Part shown: piece by piece, positions 50,708 to 60,038 of the stretch
How positions within the stretch are numbered: the first letter of the stretch is position 1
Layout: each line of letters starts with the position of its first letter
Origin: JADCGM01 sp943368345
Lineage (GTDB): Bacteria; Pseudomonadota; Alphaproteobacteria; Sphingomonadales; Sphingomonadaceae
Assembly (NCBI GenBank): GCA_943368345.1
Contig: CALRKY020000013.1
Location: forward strand, 18,195 to 82,194
Direction: 5' to 3'
Length of the DNA: 64,000 nt
The notes under the pieces: model-generated
Told to the model about the DNA's origin: nothing
The model's input: only the letters and a program-made list of their open reading frames with translations
Databases searched by the model: none
Translations under genes and position numbers: made by a program

Positions 50708-51867
50708 TGGTCCCCACCGGGATAGTTCCCGATAGCTTCATACATTGTCGTCAAGGCGGCCCGCTCCGCATCCCCAAGTTCCGGTCGCCAGATTTCGAAC
50801 AGCAGGATGGCGCGGTCCTGATCGCTGTTATTCCAGGCTTCATGTTCGATGCTGTCGTCGAAGATCAACGCCTTGCCGACCTCAACCGACCGCGTGCTGT
50901 TGCCAACCCGCAACCGGCAATCCGGCGGCACGATCAGCGGGATGTGGCAGATGAGCCGGGTGTTGATCATGCCGTGATGCGGCGGAATATGTGTTCCTGC
51001 CTTCAGGATTGAGAATAGCACCATCGGGGAACGTCCGGCGATGCGCGGAATCGGCAGACCCTGTAGCGCTGCCATCGTGGCCGGACAGCGCGCGGCATTG
51101 TCAGCAACTGGTTGCCCGTCCTGCCAGAGGTGAAAGGCGCTCCAGCTGGGGTCGCCAAGCAGACTGTGGCCACGCGACGGGCGGTTGTCCTCGGCCTTCT
51201 CGACATAGGGGCGAATGCCATCACTTCCGGCCAGCACCCCCTCCACCTCCCGGATCATCGCCGGGATCTGGGCCTCGACCGCTGGGAGCCAGCCAAAGGC
51301 GGCGCGATCATAAAATGCGATCTGCGGCAGGCCGGGATAGTAGAAACTGGAGGGTTGCTGGAGCTGCGGGACTGCCGCGCCGGACATGATGTCGAGCGCT
51401 TCATTGAAGCGGTCGGGCAGGTCATTGAACCTGGCCAGTTGACCGCGCAGATGCGCCTGAAATCGCGCTGCCGCCGCATCCCGGGCGGCACCGGCGCGGC
51501 GCAGGGGTTCGGCAAGGTCAGGCGGGACAGAGGCCAGCCTTGCGGCCCGACCGAGGGCCATCTGATACCAGGAAACGGCGGCCCGGTCGTCCCCCGTCCG
51601 CCCGATCAAATCACCCTTGGCGATGAAGGCATGCAGATTGCCCGGGTCGCTTGCCAACAACTGATCCAGCGCCGCATGGGCCGCCGCCGTGTCGCCGCCA
51701 ATCTCACAGGCGCGCGCCAGCATGACCCGCACCGGCGGCGTCGCCCGACCCGCCGCAACCACCTGCTCAAAGGCCCGGCGCGCGGTCGCGGCGTCCCCGG
51801 CCCTGAGCGCTGCGACCCCGGCCTGGGCAATCGCCTGAAGATCCACATCCGCCATCGCTATCGTCAT
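50704..51867 (-). CDS. Aspartyl/asparaginyl beta-hydroxylase-domain protein with TPR-like N-terminus
   Basis: This protein of about 387 residues pairs an N-terminal helical region with tetratricopeptide-like spacing (about 5-100, rich in Ala and paired helices, e.g. AALDQLLASDPGNLHAFIAK) with a C-terminal Fe(II)/2-oxoglutarate oxygenase domain. The iron ligands are seen in HIPPHHGMINTRLICHIPL and FDDSIEHEAWN, and the 2-oxoglutarate Arg in the strand after. Such enzymes hydroxylate Asp or Asn of proteins or small molecules. Start is unclear: ATG 51867 has AGGCGG upstream; TTG 51891 and ATG 51855 are alternatives. Target is unknown. Confidence 0.85.
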   Translation of the reverse strand: MTIAMADVDLQAIAQAGVAALRAGDAATARRAFEQVVAAGRATPPVRVMLARACEIGGDTAAAHAALDQLLASDPGNLHAFIAKGDLIGRTGDDRAAVSWYQMALGRAARLASVPPDLAEPLRRAGAARDAAAARFQAHLRGQLARFNDLPDRFNEALDIMSGAAVPQLQQPSSFYYPGLPQIAFYDRAAFGWLPAVEAQIPAMIREVEGVLAGSDGIRPYVEKAEDNRPSRGHSLLGDPSWSAFHLWQDGQPVADNAARCPATMAALQGLPIPRIAGRSPMVLFSILKAGTHIPPHHGMINTRLICHIPLIVPPDCRLRVGNSTRSVEVGKALIFDDSIEHEAWNNSDQDRAILLFEIWRPELGDAERAALTTMYEAIGNYPGGDH

Positions 51868-51935
51868 AACCGCCTGGAACAGCTGCGCCAATCCGCAGGC
51901 GTGACGGCGCGCGCCGGAGGTCGTAATATGTCCCG

Positions 51936-54683
51936 ATGTCCCAGCGCTTTGACCAGATCACCAACCGACGTGCGATCATTGACCGTCGGGCGCTGGCCGA
52001 TACCCTGCGCGAGGTGGCGGGCGGCCAGCCGGACCGGGCAAAATGCCGGGCAGCTGCGGTGGTCGTCCTCGGCGATGCGCTGAAGGCTGGCCGCGCCGAA
52101 CTGAAACGACGCCTGGCTGAGGCCCCCAATCGAGGCGTGCAATATGCCGTGGGCCATGCGCTGCTGACCGATCAGCTGCTGCGGCTGATCTACGATTTTG
52201 CCGCAAGCATCCTCTATCCGGTGACCAATCCGACCGCTGCAGAACGGCTGACGCTGATGGCCGTCGGCGGATATGGGCGCGGGGAGATGGCGCCCTTCTC
52301 CGATATCGACATCGCGTTCCTGACCCCGTGGAAGCAGACGCCTTGGGCCGAGCAGGTCATTGAAACGATGCTGTACATGCTGTGGGACCTTGGCCTGAAA
52401 ATCGGCCAGTCGAGCCGGTCGCTGGACGAGATGATCCACATGGCCAAGTCCGACCTGACCATCCGGACGGCCCTGCTCGAATCGCGCTATGTCTGGGGAG
52501 ATCAGGCGCTTTATGCCGAGGCCGGGGTGCGGTTCCGGAAGGAGGTGGTAAGCGGCACAGCCAAGGCCTTTGTCACTGACAAGCTCGCCGAGCGCGAAGC
52601 CCGTCACAAGCGGATGGGGGACAGCCGTTATGTCGTCGAACCCAATCTGAAGGAGGGAAAGGGCGGTCTTCGTGACCTTCACACATTGTTCTGGATCGGC
52701 AAATTTGCCTATCAGGTCGAGAATGTAGCCGAGCTGGTCGACAAGGGCCTGCTGACCCGGGCGGAACTCCGGCAGTTTCAGCGGGCCGAGGCCTTTCTGT
52801 GGGGCGTTCGCGTCAATCTCCACGATCTGGTCGGGCGGGCCGATGAACGGCTGACCTTCGACGTGCAGCGGGAACTGGCCGTCAGGCTGCGCTATTCCGA
52901 CCGGGACGGCATGTCGGCGGTCGAGCGGTTCATGCGGCATTATTTCCTGACCGCCAAACAGGTCGGTGACCTCACGGGGCTGTTCCTGTCCCACCTGGAT
53001 GAGCAATTTGGCCGGTCGAGCTGGCTGCCCGCACTGAAACGCCGCCCGTCGAAGCTGCATGGGTTCACGCTCACCCGCGGGCGGATCGGGGTGCCGTCGG
53101 ACGATTTTTTCCGCAGTGATCCGGTGCGATTGCTGGAAATGTTTCAGTTGGCAGACGTCAATGGTCTGGAAATACATCCGCTGGCGATGCGGCAGGCCGG
53201 ACGGGACGCGGCGCTGGTCAATGAAGCCATCCGCCGCGACCCAAAGGCCAATGCAATATTCCTCGACATCCTGACCTCAAAGCACCGCCCGGAAACTGCC
53301 CTGCGCTGGATGAATGATGCCGGGGTGTTTGGTCGCTTTGTGCCGGACTTCGGGCGGGTCGTCGCGCAAATGCAGTATGACATGTATCACCATTATACGG
53401 TGGACGAGCATACCATCCGGGCCATCGGCTTGCTGGCTCGGATCGAGAAGGGCGAGTTGAAGGCCGATCATCCGCTGTCGTCGGCGGTGATCCATCAGCT
53501 GGTGTCGCGCCGGGTCCTATATGTCGCCGTGTTGCTCCACGATATCGCCAAGGGCCGGGGCGGAGACCACAGTGAACTCGGGGCCGATATCGCGTTTGAA
53601 TTATGTCCGCGCTTCGGCCTGACTGCAGCCGAGACTGAGACTGTAGCCTGGCTCGTCCGCGTTCATCTGATGATGTCAAATACGGCGTTCAAACGCGACC
53701 TTGCCGATTTCAAAACCATTCTCGATTTCGTCGAGGCGGTGGCCAGCCCCGAACGCCTGCGACTGCTGCTGGTCCTGACCGTGGTGGATATCCGGGCCGT
53801 GGGTCCGGGCATCTGGACGGCGTGGAAGGCGCAGTTGCTCCGCGACCTCTACGAATCCGCCGAGGAAGTCCTGCGGCTCGGTCACAAACAGAGCGGGCGA
53901 ACGGAGCGTATTGCCGGGAAACAGGCGGCGCTCGCCGCCAGTTTGGGCTGGCCCGCCAAACGGTTTGAACGCTTCGCCAAACGCTTTTTTGATGCCTATT
54001 GGATTGCCGAGACGCCCGACGCGCTGCTCGTCAATGCCGCGCTGGTCGATGCGGCAGGCGATGCACCGCTGTCAGTGGAAACCACTGCCGATCCGGTACG
54101 TGGGACAACGCTGGTGTCCATCTATGCCGCCGACCATCCCGGCCTGTTCTATCGGATTGCCGGAGCGATCAGTCTGGCCGGGGCCAATATTCTCGATGCC
54201 CGCATCCACACAACGCGCGATGGCATGGCGCTCGACAATCTGGTGGTTGAGGATCCGATGGGTGGCGCTTTCGATGAACCAGCACGGCTCGCCCGGTTGA
54301 AGTCAACCGTCGCCGATGTGCTCGCGGGCAAGGTTCGCCTTGCCGACCGGCTGGCGGCGCGTCCACTCGTCAAGCGCCGTGCAGAAGTGTTCGGCGGCGA
54401 ACCCAATGTGCTGATCGACAACAAGGCATCAAACCGGTTCACCGTGGTCGAGATCAATGCTCTCGATCGCCCGGCGTTGTTGCACGCGCTGACCTATGCG
54501 TTGTTCCAGGCCCGCGTCACCATCCATTCGGCCCATATCGCGACCTACGGCGAGCGGGCGGTCGACGTCTTCTACCTGACCGACCTGACCGGCGACAAAC
54601 TCTCGGGGGCTCGGCTTAAATCGCTCGAAAAGCGACTATTCTCCGTAGCAGCCGAACCGGCAGAAGCTCAAGCAGCGGCTTGA
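51936..54683 (+). CDS. glnD: PII uridylyltransferase / uridylyl-removing enzyme
   Basis: This 915-residue nitrogen sensor adds UMP to PII under nitrogen limitation and removes it when glutamine is high. The nucleotidyltransferase domain has GGYGRGEMAPFSDIDIAF (about 111-128, catalytic Asp pair). A PII-UTase linker follows, then an HD hydrolase domain with VLLHDIAKGRGGDHSELG, and two C-terminal ACT domains (LVSIYAADHPGLFYRIAGAI and FTVVEINALDRPALLHALTY) that bind glutamine. ATG 51936 is the earliest in-frame start; GGAGG is present but 15 bases away. Its target, GlnB, is encoded at 4850. Confidence 0.97.
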   Translation: MSQRFDQITNRRAIIDRRALADTLREVAGGQPDRAKCRAAAVVVLGDALKAGRAELKRRLAEAPNRGVQYAVGHALLTDQLLRLIYDFAASILYPVTNPTAAERLTLMAVGGYGRGEMAPFSDIDIAFLTPWKQTPWAEQVIETMLYMLWDLGLKIGQSSRSLDEMIHMAKSDLTIRTALLESRYVWGDQALYAEAGVRFRKEVVSGTAKAFVTDKLAEREARHKRMGDSRYVVEPNLKEGKGGLRDLHTLFWIGKFAYQVENVAELVDKGLLTRAELRQFQRAEAFLWGVRVNLHDLVGRADERLTFDVQRELAVRLRYSDRDGMSAVERFMRHYFLTAKQVGDLTGLFLSHLDEQFGRSSWLPALKRRPSKLHGFTLTRGRIGVPSDDFFRSDPVRLLEMFQLADVNGLEIHPLAMRQAGRDAALVNEAIRRDPKANAIFLDILTSKHRPETALRWMNDAGVFGRFVPDFGRVVAQMQYDMYHHYTVDEHTIRAIGLLARIEKGELKADHPLSSAVIHQLVSRRVLYVAVLLHDIAKGRGGDHSELGADIAFELCPRFGLTAAETETVAWLVRVHLMMSNTAFKRDLADFKTILDFVEAVASPERLRLLLVLTVVDIRAVGPGIWTAWKAQLLRDLYESAEEVLRLGHKQSGRTERIAGKQAALAASLGWPAKRFERFAKRFFDAYWIAETPDALLVNAALVDAAGDAPLSVETTADPVRGTTLVSIYAADHPGLFYRIAGAISLAGANILDARIHTTRDGMALDNLVVEDPMGGAFDEPARLARLKSTVADVLAGKVRLADRLAARPLVKRRAEVFGGEPNVLIDNKASNRFTVVEINALDRPALLHALTYALFQARVTIHSAHIATYGERAVDVFYLTDLTGDKLSGARLKSLEKRLFSVAAEPAEAQAAA

Positions 54684-54718
54684 AACGAAAAAAGGGCCCG
54701 CACGGTGGCGGACCCTTT
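54684..54718 (-). terminator. Rho-independent terminator of the TonB receptor gene
   Basis: On the reverse strand an 11-bp stem (AAAGGGTCCGC, 54708-54718, with 54691-54701; one G-T/C mismatch) and 6-base loop is followed by TTTTTTCG. On the forward strand no T-run follows, so it mainly ends the TonB receptor message, though it also lies right behind glnD. Confidence 0.8.
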
Positions 54719-54737
54719 CCTCCCCCTGATCTGCTGA

Positions 54738-57548
54738 TCAGAACTTGGTGCGGACAGTCACGCCAAAGGTGCGTGGCTCAGCCGGGAACGTAATGAACAG
54801 CTGGTTGACGCTGCCCGCCAACCCGCTGGCCGCTGTCGCAGCAGCAGTATTAAACGTACCGCCGCCTTGCAGTGGGGCATCTGCCGCGACCTGTTGATAT
54901 TTTTCATTGAACAGGTTTTGCGACCAGAGTTCGAGGCCCCAGCGCTTGTCTTTGCCATATAGGCCTAGACGCGCGTTCACGACTGTGAAGCCCTGCTGGA
55001 CTTTCTCGGCGTCGAGGTCAGAACCGGTGTTAATGGCCGACTGATAGCGCATGTCGACATAAACCAGACCCGACATGTCATTGGCAATCGGTGGCTGATA
55101 GGAAGCCGCCGCCGTCGTCGTATATTTCGAAGCATTCGACAGTTGTTGACCCGGAAGCTGGAACAACGTCGGTGCAAGCGAGCGGCCAGCTGTTCCAGTC
55201 AGATTGTTGGCATAGCCCGTGTCGGTGTAAGTCCCGCCAAGGGAGAAGCTGAGAAACGGCGCCGGGAACAATTGGGCTTCAAGCTCAACACCCTTCGACA
55301 CCACGCCTGGCTTAAGGCGATTAGTGGCACATGAACTATTGCCGGCAATGCCGTCACGGTCTGTGCCGCCAAGACTGTCACGACAGGCTTGGATATTTGT
55401 AACTTCAAAATTCACACCATTGAAGGTGTTCAGCTGGAAATTTTTGAACCGCTGATAAAAAAGTGCGGCGTTGAGCTTGAAATCTCGCAAATTGAGCTTC
55501 GCCCCGAATTCGAATGCATCGACCTTTTCCGGCTCAAATCGCAGGTCAGCTGCTTCCGGCCGCCCATTGGCTGGCAAGCGGATCCCCGTTGCAGCGGCGA
55601 CCGCTGCGCTCGGGGTATCGAGTGCAGATGTATCAAGGTTAAATCCGCCGGCCTTGTAGCCTTTGGAATAGGAGAAATAGGTCAAAAGCCGCTCGAATGG
55701 CTTGATCGACAGGACTGCAGTACCCGATCCTTCGCTCTCGCCCTTGATCCGGTCAGGATCGGTGGCGAGAATTCCCGCACCCGAGGAGTTGTTAATCACG
55801 CACGGCAAGCCAGCAAGCCCGGCAAGCGCTGTTGCGCGGAGTGCAGCGCAGAAGTTGTTGTTTGTATTGAAGCTACCCGTCAGCGTCTTGCGCTCATTGG
55901 TATAGCGTGCCCCCAATGTCAGCGTGACGACATCCGGGAATATCTGAATGACGTTGTGCGTAAAGAAAGCGTAGTTACGGCTGGTCTGGTTGAAGGTATT
56001 GTTCACCACGCCAGTCCCGTTCAGCAGATTTGTGCCTGCCGGGGGAGCAAAACCGATTCCGGCAGCGATGTTGGCAAAGCCTCCCAGCGGATTGAATCCT
56101 GCTGCGCTGAATGGCGCCAGTCCTGCAAGGCCGGCTACCTGCCCGCGCGTTGCGGCCGGGATGGCGACATTGGCAGCAAGTGCACCCGCCAGTGGTCGAT
56201 TAAAACAGCTGCTGTCTGCGGTGTTGACTAGAGTCGGCTGGCCAAGGGCGCGGGCAAAATTGTCCGCCAGCACGCAATTGGCAAATCGCTCGTAGTCGTT
56301 ACCGTATTTGATATCGTCATCAACAAACAAGCGCTCGTGCGCGTAGTAGCCACCTACGAGCCAGTCGAGCCGGTCGGAAAACGTCGTGCCTTGGAATCTG
56401 ACTTCCTGGGTAAATGTCTTGAAAGTGCGATCCTGATCAGTACGGCGCAAAATGTCGGCAGCGTTAAAGTCAGAATCCTGCCCGTTTTCGCTCTTATACT
56501 CGCGGTAAGCAGTGATAGACGTCATGTTAACGTCACCGTACTTGTAGCTGATTTCACCTGACAGGCCCTTATCGGAGCTGTCCTGATGATAGTCGAACCC
56601 GGGCGTGATCGACGTACGGCGGATGTAGGTATCGCCAGCTGAAGGCAACTGCAAATTGGCACCGAATGCGGTCAGAATCGGCACCAGCGTGTTAGCGCTC
56701 GAAACAGGGCCGGTGGCGCCGCGAGTGAGGTTCCGTACCGGGTTGAGATAAACTGCTCCGCAGCACTCCTCGCTCTTTTGTGAATAGTCGCCGACGATCC
56801 GGAACGTCAGATCGTCTGTTGGTTCCGCCAGAATTTGGGCACGAACAATGTAGCGATCGCGATCGTTGAGGCTGCGGCCTGATGTGGCATCGGTCAGGAA
56901 GCCATCCCGCTTCACATAAACCGCATCGAGTCGGCCAGCGACTTTATCACCGAGAATCGGACCAGTGACGCCAGCCCCGATGCGATAATAATCATAGTTT
57001 CCGTAAGAAGCCTCGGCCTCACCACCAAGGTCGAATGACGGTTTCCGGGTCACGATGTTGATAAGGCCCGCCGAGGCGTTACGACCGAACAGAGTGCCCT
57101 GTGGTCCGCGCAGGACCTCGATGCGCTCGACCGCGCCGAGTTCGCCAAGGCCAACGCCAGTACGGCTGCGATAGACGCCGTCGATGAATACCGCGACCGA
57201 GGATTCAAGACCGGGATTTTCACCAACAGTACCGATGCCGCGGATGCGGGCTGCGCCGTTGGATTCGTTGGTGGCGGATGAAACAAGCAGGGACGGGGTC
57301 AGTTGGCCGAGCTGTCGGATGTCGGCGGCACCGCTATTCTGCAATTGGTCGGCTGTGACCGCTGAGACGGCAATTGGTACGTTTGAAAGCGCAGTGGCGC
57401 GCCGCGTCGCGGTCACGATGATTTCACCACTATCGGCTTCATCCACCTCCGCGGTCTGGGCCACCGCCGATGCGTCCTGCGCAGTTGCCGGAACCGAAAA
57501 AACCGCGACCGAAAGCCCGACTGACGCGAGCAGGATGCTCTTCCGCAT
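54738..57548 (-). CDS. TonB-dependent outer-membrane receptor
   Basis: This 936-residue receptor has a signal peptide (cleavage after VPATAQ), a TonB box region GEIIVTATRRATALSNVPIA, a plug domain (LQNSGAADIRQLGQLTPSLL to RGPQGTLFGRNASAGLINIV) and a beta-barrel ending in RTFGVTVRTKF. It is one of the many Sphingomonadales receptors that import siderophores, polymers or aromatic compounds. An Ala/Gly-rich extracellular loop (about 450-520) with paired Cys (CVLADNF...SSCFNRP) stands out. GGGAGA precedes ATG 57548. No regulator or transporter gene adjoins it, so the ligand cannot be inferred. The region is a little lower in GC than its neighbours. Confidence 0.93.
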   Translation of the reverse strand: MRKSILLASVGLSVAVFSVPATAQDASAVAQTAEVDEADSGEIIVTATRRATALSNVPIAVSAVTADQLQNSGAADIRQLGQLTPSLLVSSATNESNGAARIRGIGTVGENPGLESSVAVFIDGVYRSRTGVGLGELGAVERIEVLRGPQGTLFGRNASAGLINIVTRKPSFDLGGEAEASYGNYDYYRIGAGVTGPILGDKVAGRLDAVYVKRDGFLTDATSGRSLNDRDRYIVRAQILAEPTDDLTFRIVGDYSQKSEECCGAVYLNPVRNLTRGATGPVSSANTLVPILTAFGANLQLPSAGDTYIRRTSITPGFDYHQDSSDKGLSGEISYKYGDVNMTSITAYREYKSENGQDSDFNAADILRRTDQDRTFKTFTQEVRFQGTTFSDRLDWLVGGYYAHERLFVDDDIKYGNDYERFANCVLADNFARALGQPTLVNTADSSCFNRPLAGALAANVAIPAATRGQVAGLAGLAPFSAAGFNPLGGFANIAAGIGFAPPAGTNLLNGTGVVNNTFNQTSRNYAFFTHNVIQIFPDVVTLTLGARYTNERKTLTGSFNTNNNFCAALRATALAGLAGLPCVINNSSGAGILATDPDRIKGESEGSGTAVLSIKPFERLLTYFSYSKGYKAGGFNLDTSALDTPSAAVAAATGIRLPANGRPEAADLRFEPEKVDAFEFGAKLNLRDFKLNAALFYQRFKNFQLNTFNGVNFEVTNIQACRDSLGGTDRDGIAGNSSCATNRLKPGVVSKGVELEAQLFPAPFLSFSLGGTYTDTGYANNLTGTAGRSLAPTLFQLPGQQLSNASKYTTTAAASYQPPIANDMSGLVYVDMRYQSAINTGSDLDAEKVQQGFTVVNARLGLYGKDKRWGLELWSQNLFNEKYQQVAADAPLQGGGTFNTAAATAASGLAGSVNQLFITFPAEPRTFGVTVRTKF

Positions 57549-57823
57549 GATGATCTCCCAAAAGACAATTTAACATGGCCGGAATCTTGGACGCTCCGGT
57601 TTCAGGCAAGTGTTTGAAGGTGTATGTGCACCAGCGTCAAGCCAAGGGACCGGCTGCGGCGGCGAGCAGGGTCGATGTGTTGCCGGGATGTAACAGTCAC
57701 CATGCGAAACCGCGAAGTTCAGGTGAAGGATTACTGGCGAACCGCGCAAGCTGGCGAAGTTGCAGCGTGACGGGCGGGTGCCGGTCTGGCACCACCAAAC
57801 AAACACCCACGGAAGGTTGAAAC

Positions 57824-58606
57824 ATGGCGCACCCGGAACGGCTTGCAGGCAAAATCGCATTGGTCACCGGCGCAGCGCAGGGCCTTGGCGCGGCAATGGC
57901 GCGGATGTTCGCACGGCACGGGGCTCGGGTGATGCTGACCGATATCAACGGTGCGGGCGCAGCCGCCGTTGCCGCCGACATCGGCGCATCCGCCGCCTCG
58001 TTTCGACATGATGTCACCGACCCGGTGGCCTGGCAGGCGGCGGTTGATGCCGCGCTCGCAGCATTCGGCGGGTTGCACATCCTGGTCAACAATGCCGGGA
58101 TCGGCATCAACGGGACGGTGGAGAGCACCAGTCTTGAAGACTGGCGGCGGGTGCATGCCGTCGATCTCGACAGCGTGTTTCTCGGCTGCAAGCTGGCACT
58201 CCCGGCCATCGCCGCGACGACGGCGCGGGAAGGGTCGCTTGGGTCGATCATCAACATATCGTCGATCGCGGGTGTCATCGCAGGCGCAAACATGGCGGCG
58301 TATAATTCCGCCAAGGCCGGGGTCCGCCACCTGTCCAAGTCAGTGGCTCTACACTGCGCCAAACAGGGATACGGGGTGACCTGCAATTCGATCCACCCGG
58401 TGTTTATCGACACTCCCATCCTCGACGGCATGTTCGTCGGCGGTGACCGGGAGGCGTCCGTCACCAAACTCGCCAGCCGCATTCCATTGGGGCGGGTTGG
58501 TGACCCGGATGACGTCGCCTATGCTGCGCTTTATCTGGCGTCTGATGAAGCGCGCTTCGTCACCGGCAGCGAATTGTTCGTTGATGGCGGAATTTCGGCT
58601 CAGTGA
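57824..58606 (+). CDS. Short-chain dehydrogenase (hydroxysteroid / 3-oxoacyl reductase-like)
   Basis: This classical SDR (260 residues) has the motif ALVTGAAQGLGAAMARMF, NAD-selecting Asp in VMLTDINGAG, LVNNAGIGING, active-site Ser in IINISSIAGV and YNSAKAGVRHL (Tyr, Lys). The insertion near the active site and HPVFIDTPILDGMF resemble 3-alpha/20-beta-hydroxysteroid or cyclopentanol dehydrogenases. The substrate is unknown. It is convergent with nhaA, overlapping its stop by 7 bases, and divergent from the TonB receptor. Confidence 0.88.
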   Translation: MAHPERLAGKIALVTGAAQGLGAAMARMFARHGARVMLTDINGAGAAAVAADIGASAASFRHDVTDPVAWQAAVDAALAAFGGLHILVNNAGIGINGTVESTSLEDWRRVHAVDLDSVFLGCKLALPAIAATTAREGSLGSIINISSIAGVIAGANMAAYNSAKAGVRHLSKSVALHCAKQGYGVTCNSIHPVFIDTPILDGMFVGGDREASVTKLASRIPLGRVGDPDDVAYAALYLASDEARFVTGSELFVDGGISAQ

Positions 58607-59730
58607 GGCGCGGTGCGCAGCACCAACCAACCCAGCAGCGCCGACAGCAGTGACCCGGCCATCACCCCGACCTTCACGGCGTCTTCAAGCGCCGATCCTT
58701 CGCCAAATGCCAGCCCGCCGATGAACAGGCTCATCGTGAAGCCAATGCCGCAGAGCAGGGAAATCCCGTAAACCTGCCGCCAGGATGCCCCGTGCGGCAG
58801 TTGCGCCAGGCGAAGCGCCACCATCAACCGGCAGGCCCCGAATATCCCGACCTGCTTGCCGACAAAGAGCCCGACCGCGATGCCCAGCGGTACGCCACCG
58901 GTGGCGATTGCGGGTGAAAGCCCGGCAAAGCTGATCCCGGCGTTCAGAAAGCCGAACAACGGCACCACAGCAAAGGCGATCCACGGCTGAAGCGCATGTT
59001 CAAGCCGTTCGAGCGGCTGTTTCATCGGCACCGTCATCGCCACCGCCACCCCGGCCAGGGTGGCATGCACCCCCGATTGGAGCACCGCTGCCCAAACCCC
59101 GGCACCGACGAGCAAATAAGGCCAGAGCGCGACGATATTCCGCCGATTGCAGACCGTCAGGACGGCGAGCCCCGCAACAGCAACCAGGAGCGCAGGCAAA
59201 TTCAGCTCGGCGGTGTAGAATATCGCGATGATCAGGATGGCACCCAGGTCATCAATCACTGCAACTGCGGTCAGGAACAATTTCAGCGAAACCGGCACCC
59301 GGCTGCCGAGCAGCGCCAACACGCCAAGCGCAAAGGCGATGTCCGTTGCCGCCGGAATGGCCCAACCCCGCAACGCAGCGGGGTTCCCAGCATTGATTGC
59401 GGCATAGAGAATCGCGGGGACGATCATGCCGGCGAGCGCCGCGGCTCCGGGCAAACGCCGCCGCTCCGGTGTCGACAATTGCCCGACGATCAGCTCGCGT
59501 TTTATCTCTAGCCCGACGAACAGGAAAAACAGCGCCATCGCCCCGTCATTGACCCAGTGCAGCACTGACAGCGGGCCAAGATAGGCGTTCTTCAGGGCAT
59601 GATAGCTGCCCCCGAACGGCGAATTGGCGAGGGTCATCGCCGCCGCCGCAGCGGCGATCAGGGCAAAGCCACCCGCCGCGTCATTGCCGAGCAGGTCGCG
59701 AAATCGGGAAGAAGGGCCGGACACCGCCAC
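58600..59730 (-). CDS. nhaA: Na+/H+ antiporter NhaA
   Basis: This 376-residue inner-membrane antiporter expels sodium in exchange for protons and helps pH balance. About twelve hydrophobic helices are seen. The ion-binding Asp pair is in AVAVIDDLGAILI, and the discontinuous-helix region AIPAATDIAFALGVLALLG, the N-terminal VGLEIKRELIVGQL and ISLLCGIGFTMSLFIGGLAF are all NhaA signatures. The start is GTG 59730, only 3 bases after the stop of the AsnC-type gene, so it is in one message with the kyn genes. Confidence 0.95.
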   Translation of the reverse strand: MAVSGPSSRFRDLLGNDAAGGFALIAAAAAAMTLANSPFGGSYHALKNAYLGPLSVLHWVNDGAMALFFLFVGLEIKRELIVGQLSTPERRRLPGAAALAGMIVPAILYAAINAGNPAALRGWAIPAATDIAFALGVLALLGSRVPVSLKLFLTAVAVIDDLGAILIIAIFYTAELNLPALLVAVAGLAVLTVCNRRNIVALWPYLLVGAGVWAAVLQSGVHATLAGVAVAMTVPMKQPLERLEHALQPWIAFAVVPLFGFLNAGISFAGLSPAIATGGVPLGIAVGLFVGKQVGIFGACRLMVALRLAQLPHGASWRQVYGISLLCGIGFTMSLFIGGLAFGEGSALEDAVKVGVMAGSLLSALLGWLVLRTAPH

Positions 59731-59733
59731 GTC

Positions 59734-60000
59734 CTAAAAATACACATCTTCCGGATTGTAAACGAAATAGGCGACGACGGTTTTGGTCCGCCGGATGCCT
59801 TCGATTGCCGCCAGTTTGTCGTTGATCAGCTCGCCAACATCCTCCCGGCTATCAACGACGATCTTGATCAGAAGGTCCCATTTGCCGCTGATCGAGGACA
59901 CTTCCTTGACGTGCGGCACCTCCGCAATGACCGCGCGACCGACCTTGTAGGTCATGCCGCGCTCGCACTGCGCGAAGACGAAAAATTGCTGGTTCGACAT
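59734..60000 (-). CDS. Stand-alone AsnC/Lrp ligand-binding (RAM) domain protein
   Basis: The 88-residue protein contains only the C-terminal sensing domain of Lrp/AsnC regulators (FVFAQCERGMTYKVGRAV, SSISGKWDLLIKIVVDS, IRRTKTVVAYFVYN); the DNA-binding helix-turn-helix is absent. Such proteins bind small amino-acid-like ligands and oligomerise, perhaps modulating a full-length Lrp or an enzyme. It lies between kynU (38-base gap) and nhaA (3-base gap), so tryptophan or a kynurenine-pathway product is a possible ligand (inference). Confidence 0.88.
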   Translation of the reverse strand: MSNQQFFVFAQCERGMTYKVGRAVIAEVPHVKEVSSISGKWDLLIKIVVDSREDVGELINDKLAAIEGIRRTKTVVAYFVYNPEDVYF

Positions 60001-60038
60001 GGTATCAGCCTAGGCCGGGACGGGGGCTGGCTGCAAGC

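Noticed and set aside
51864..53177. 437-codon antisense frame in glnD
   Set aside because: Shadow of the nucleotidyltransferase half of glnD, whose catalytic motif is intact on the forward strand.
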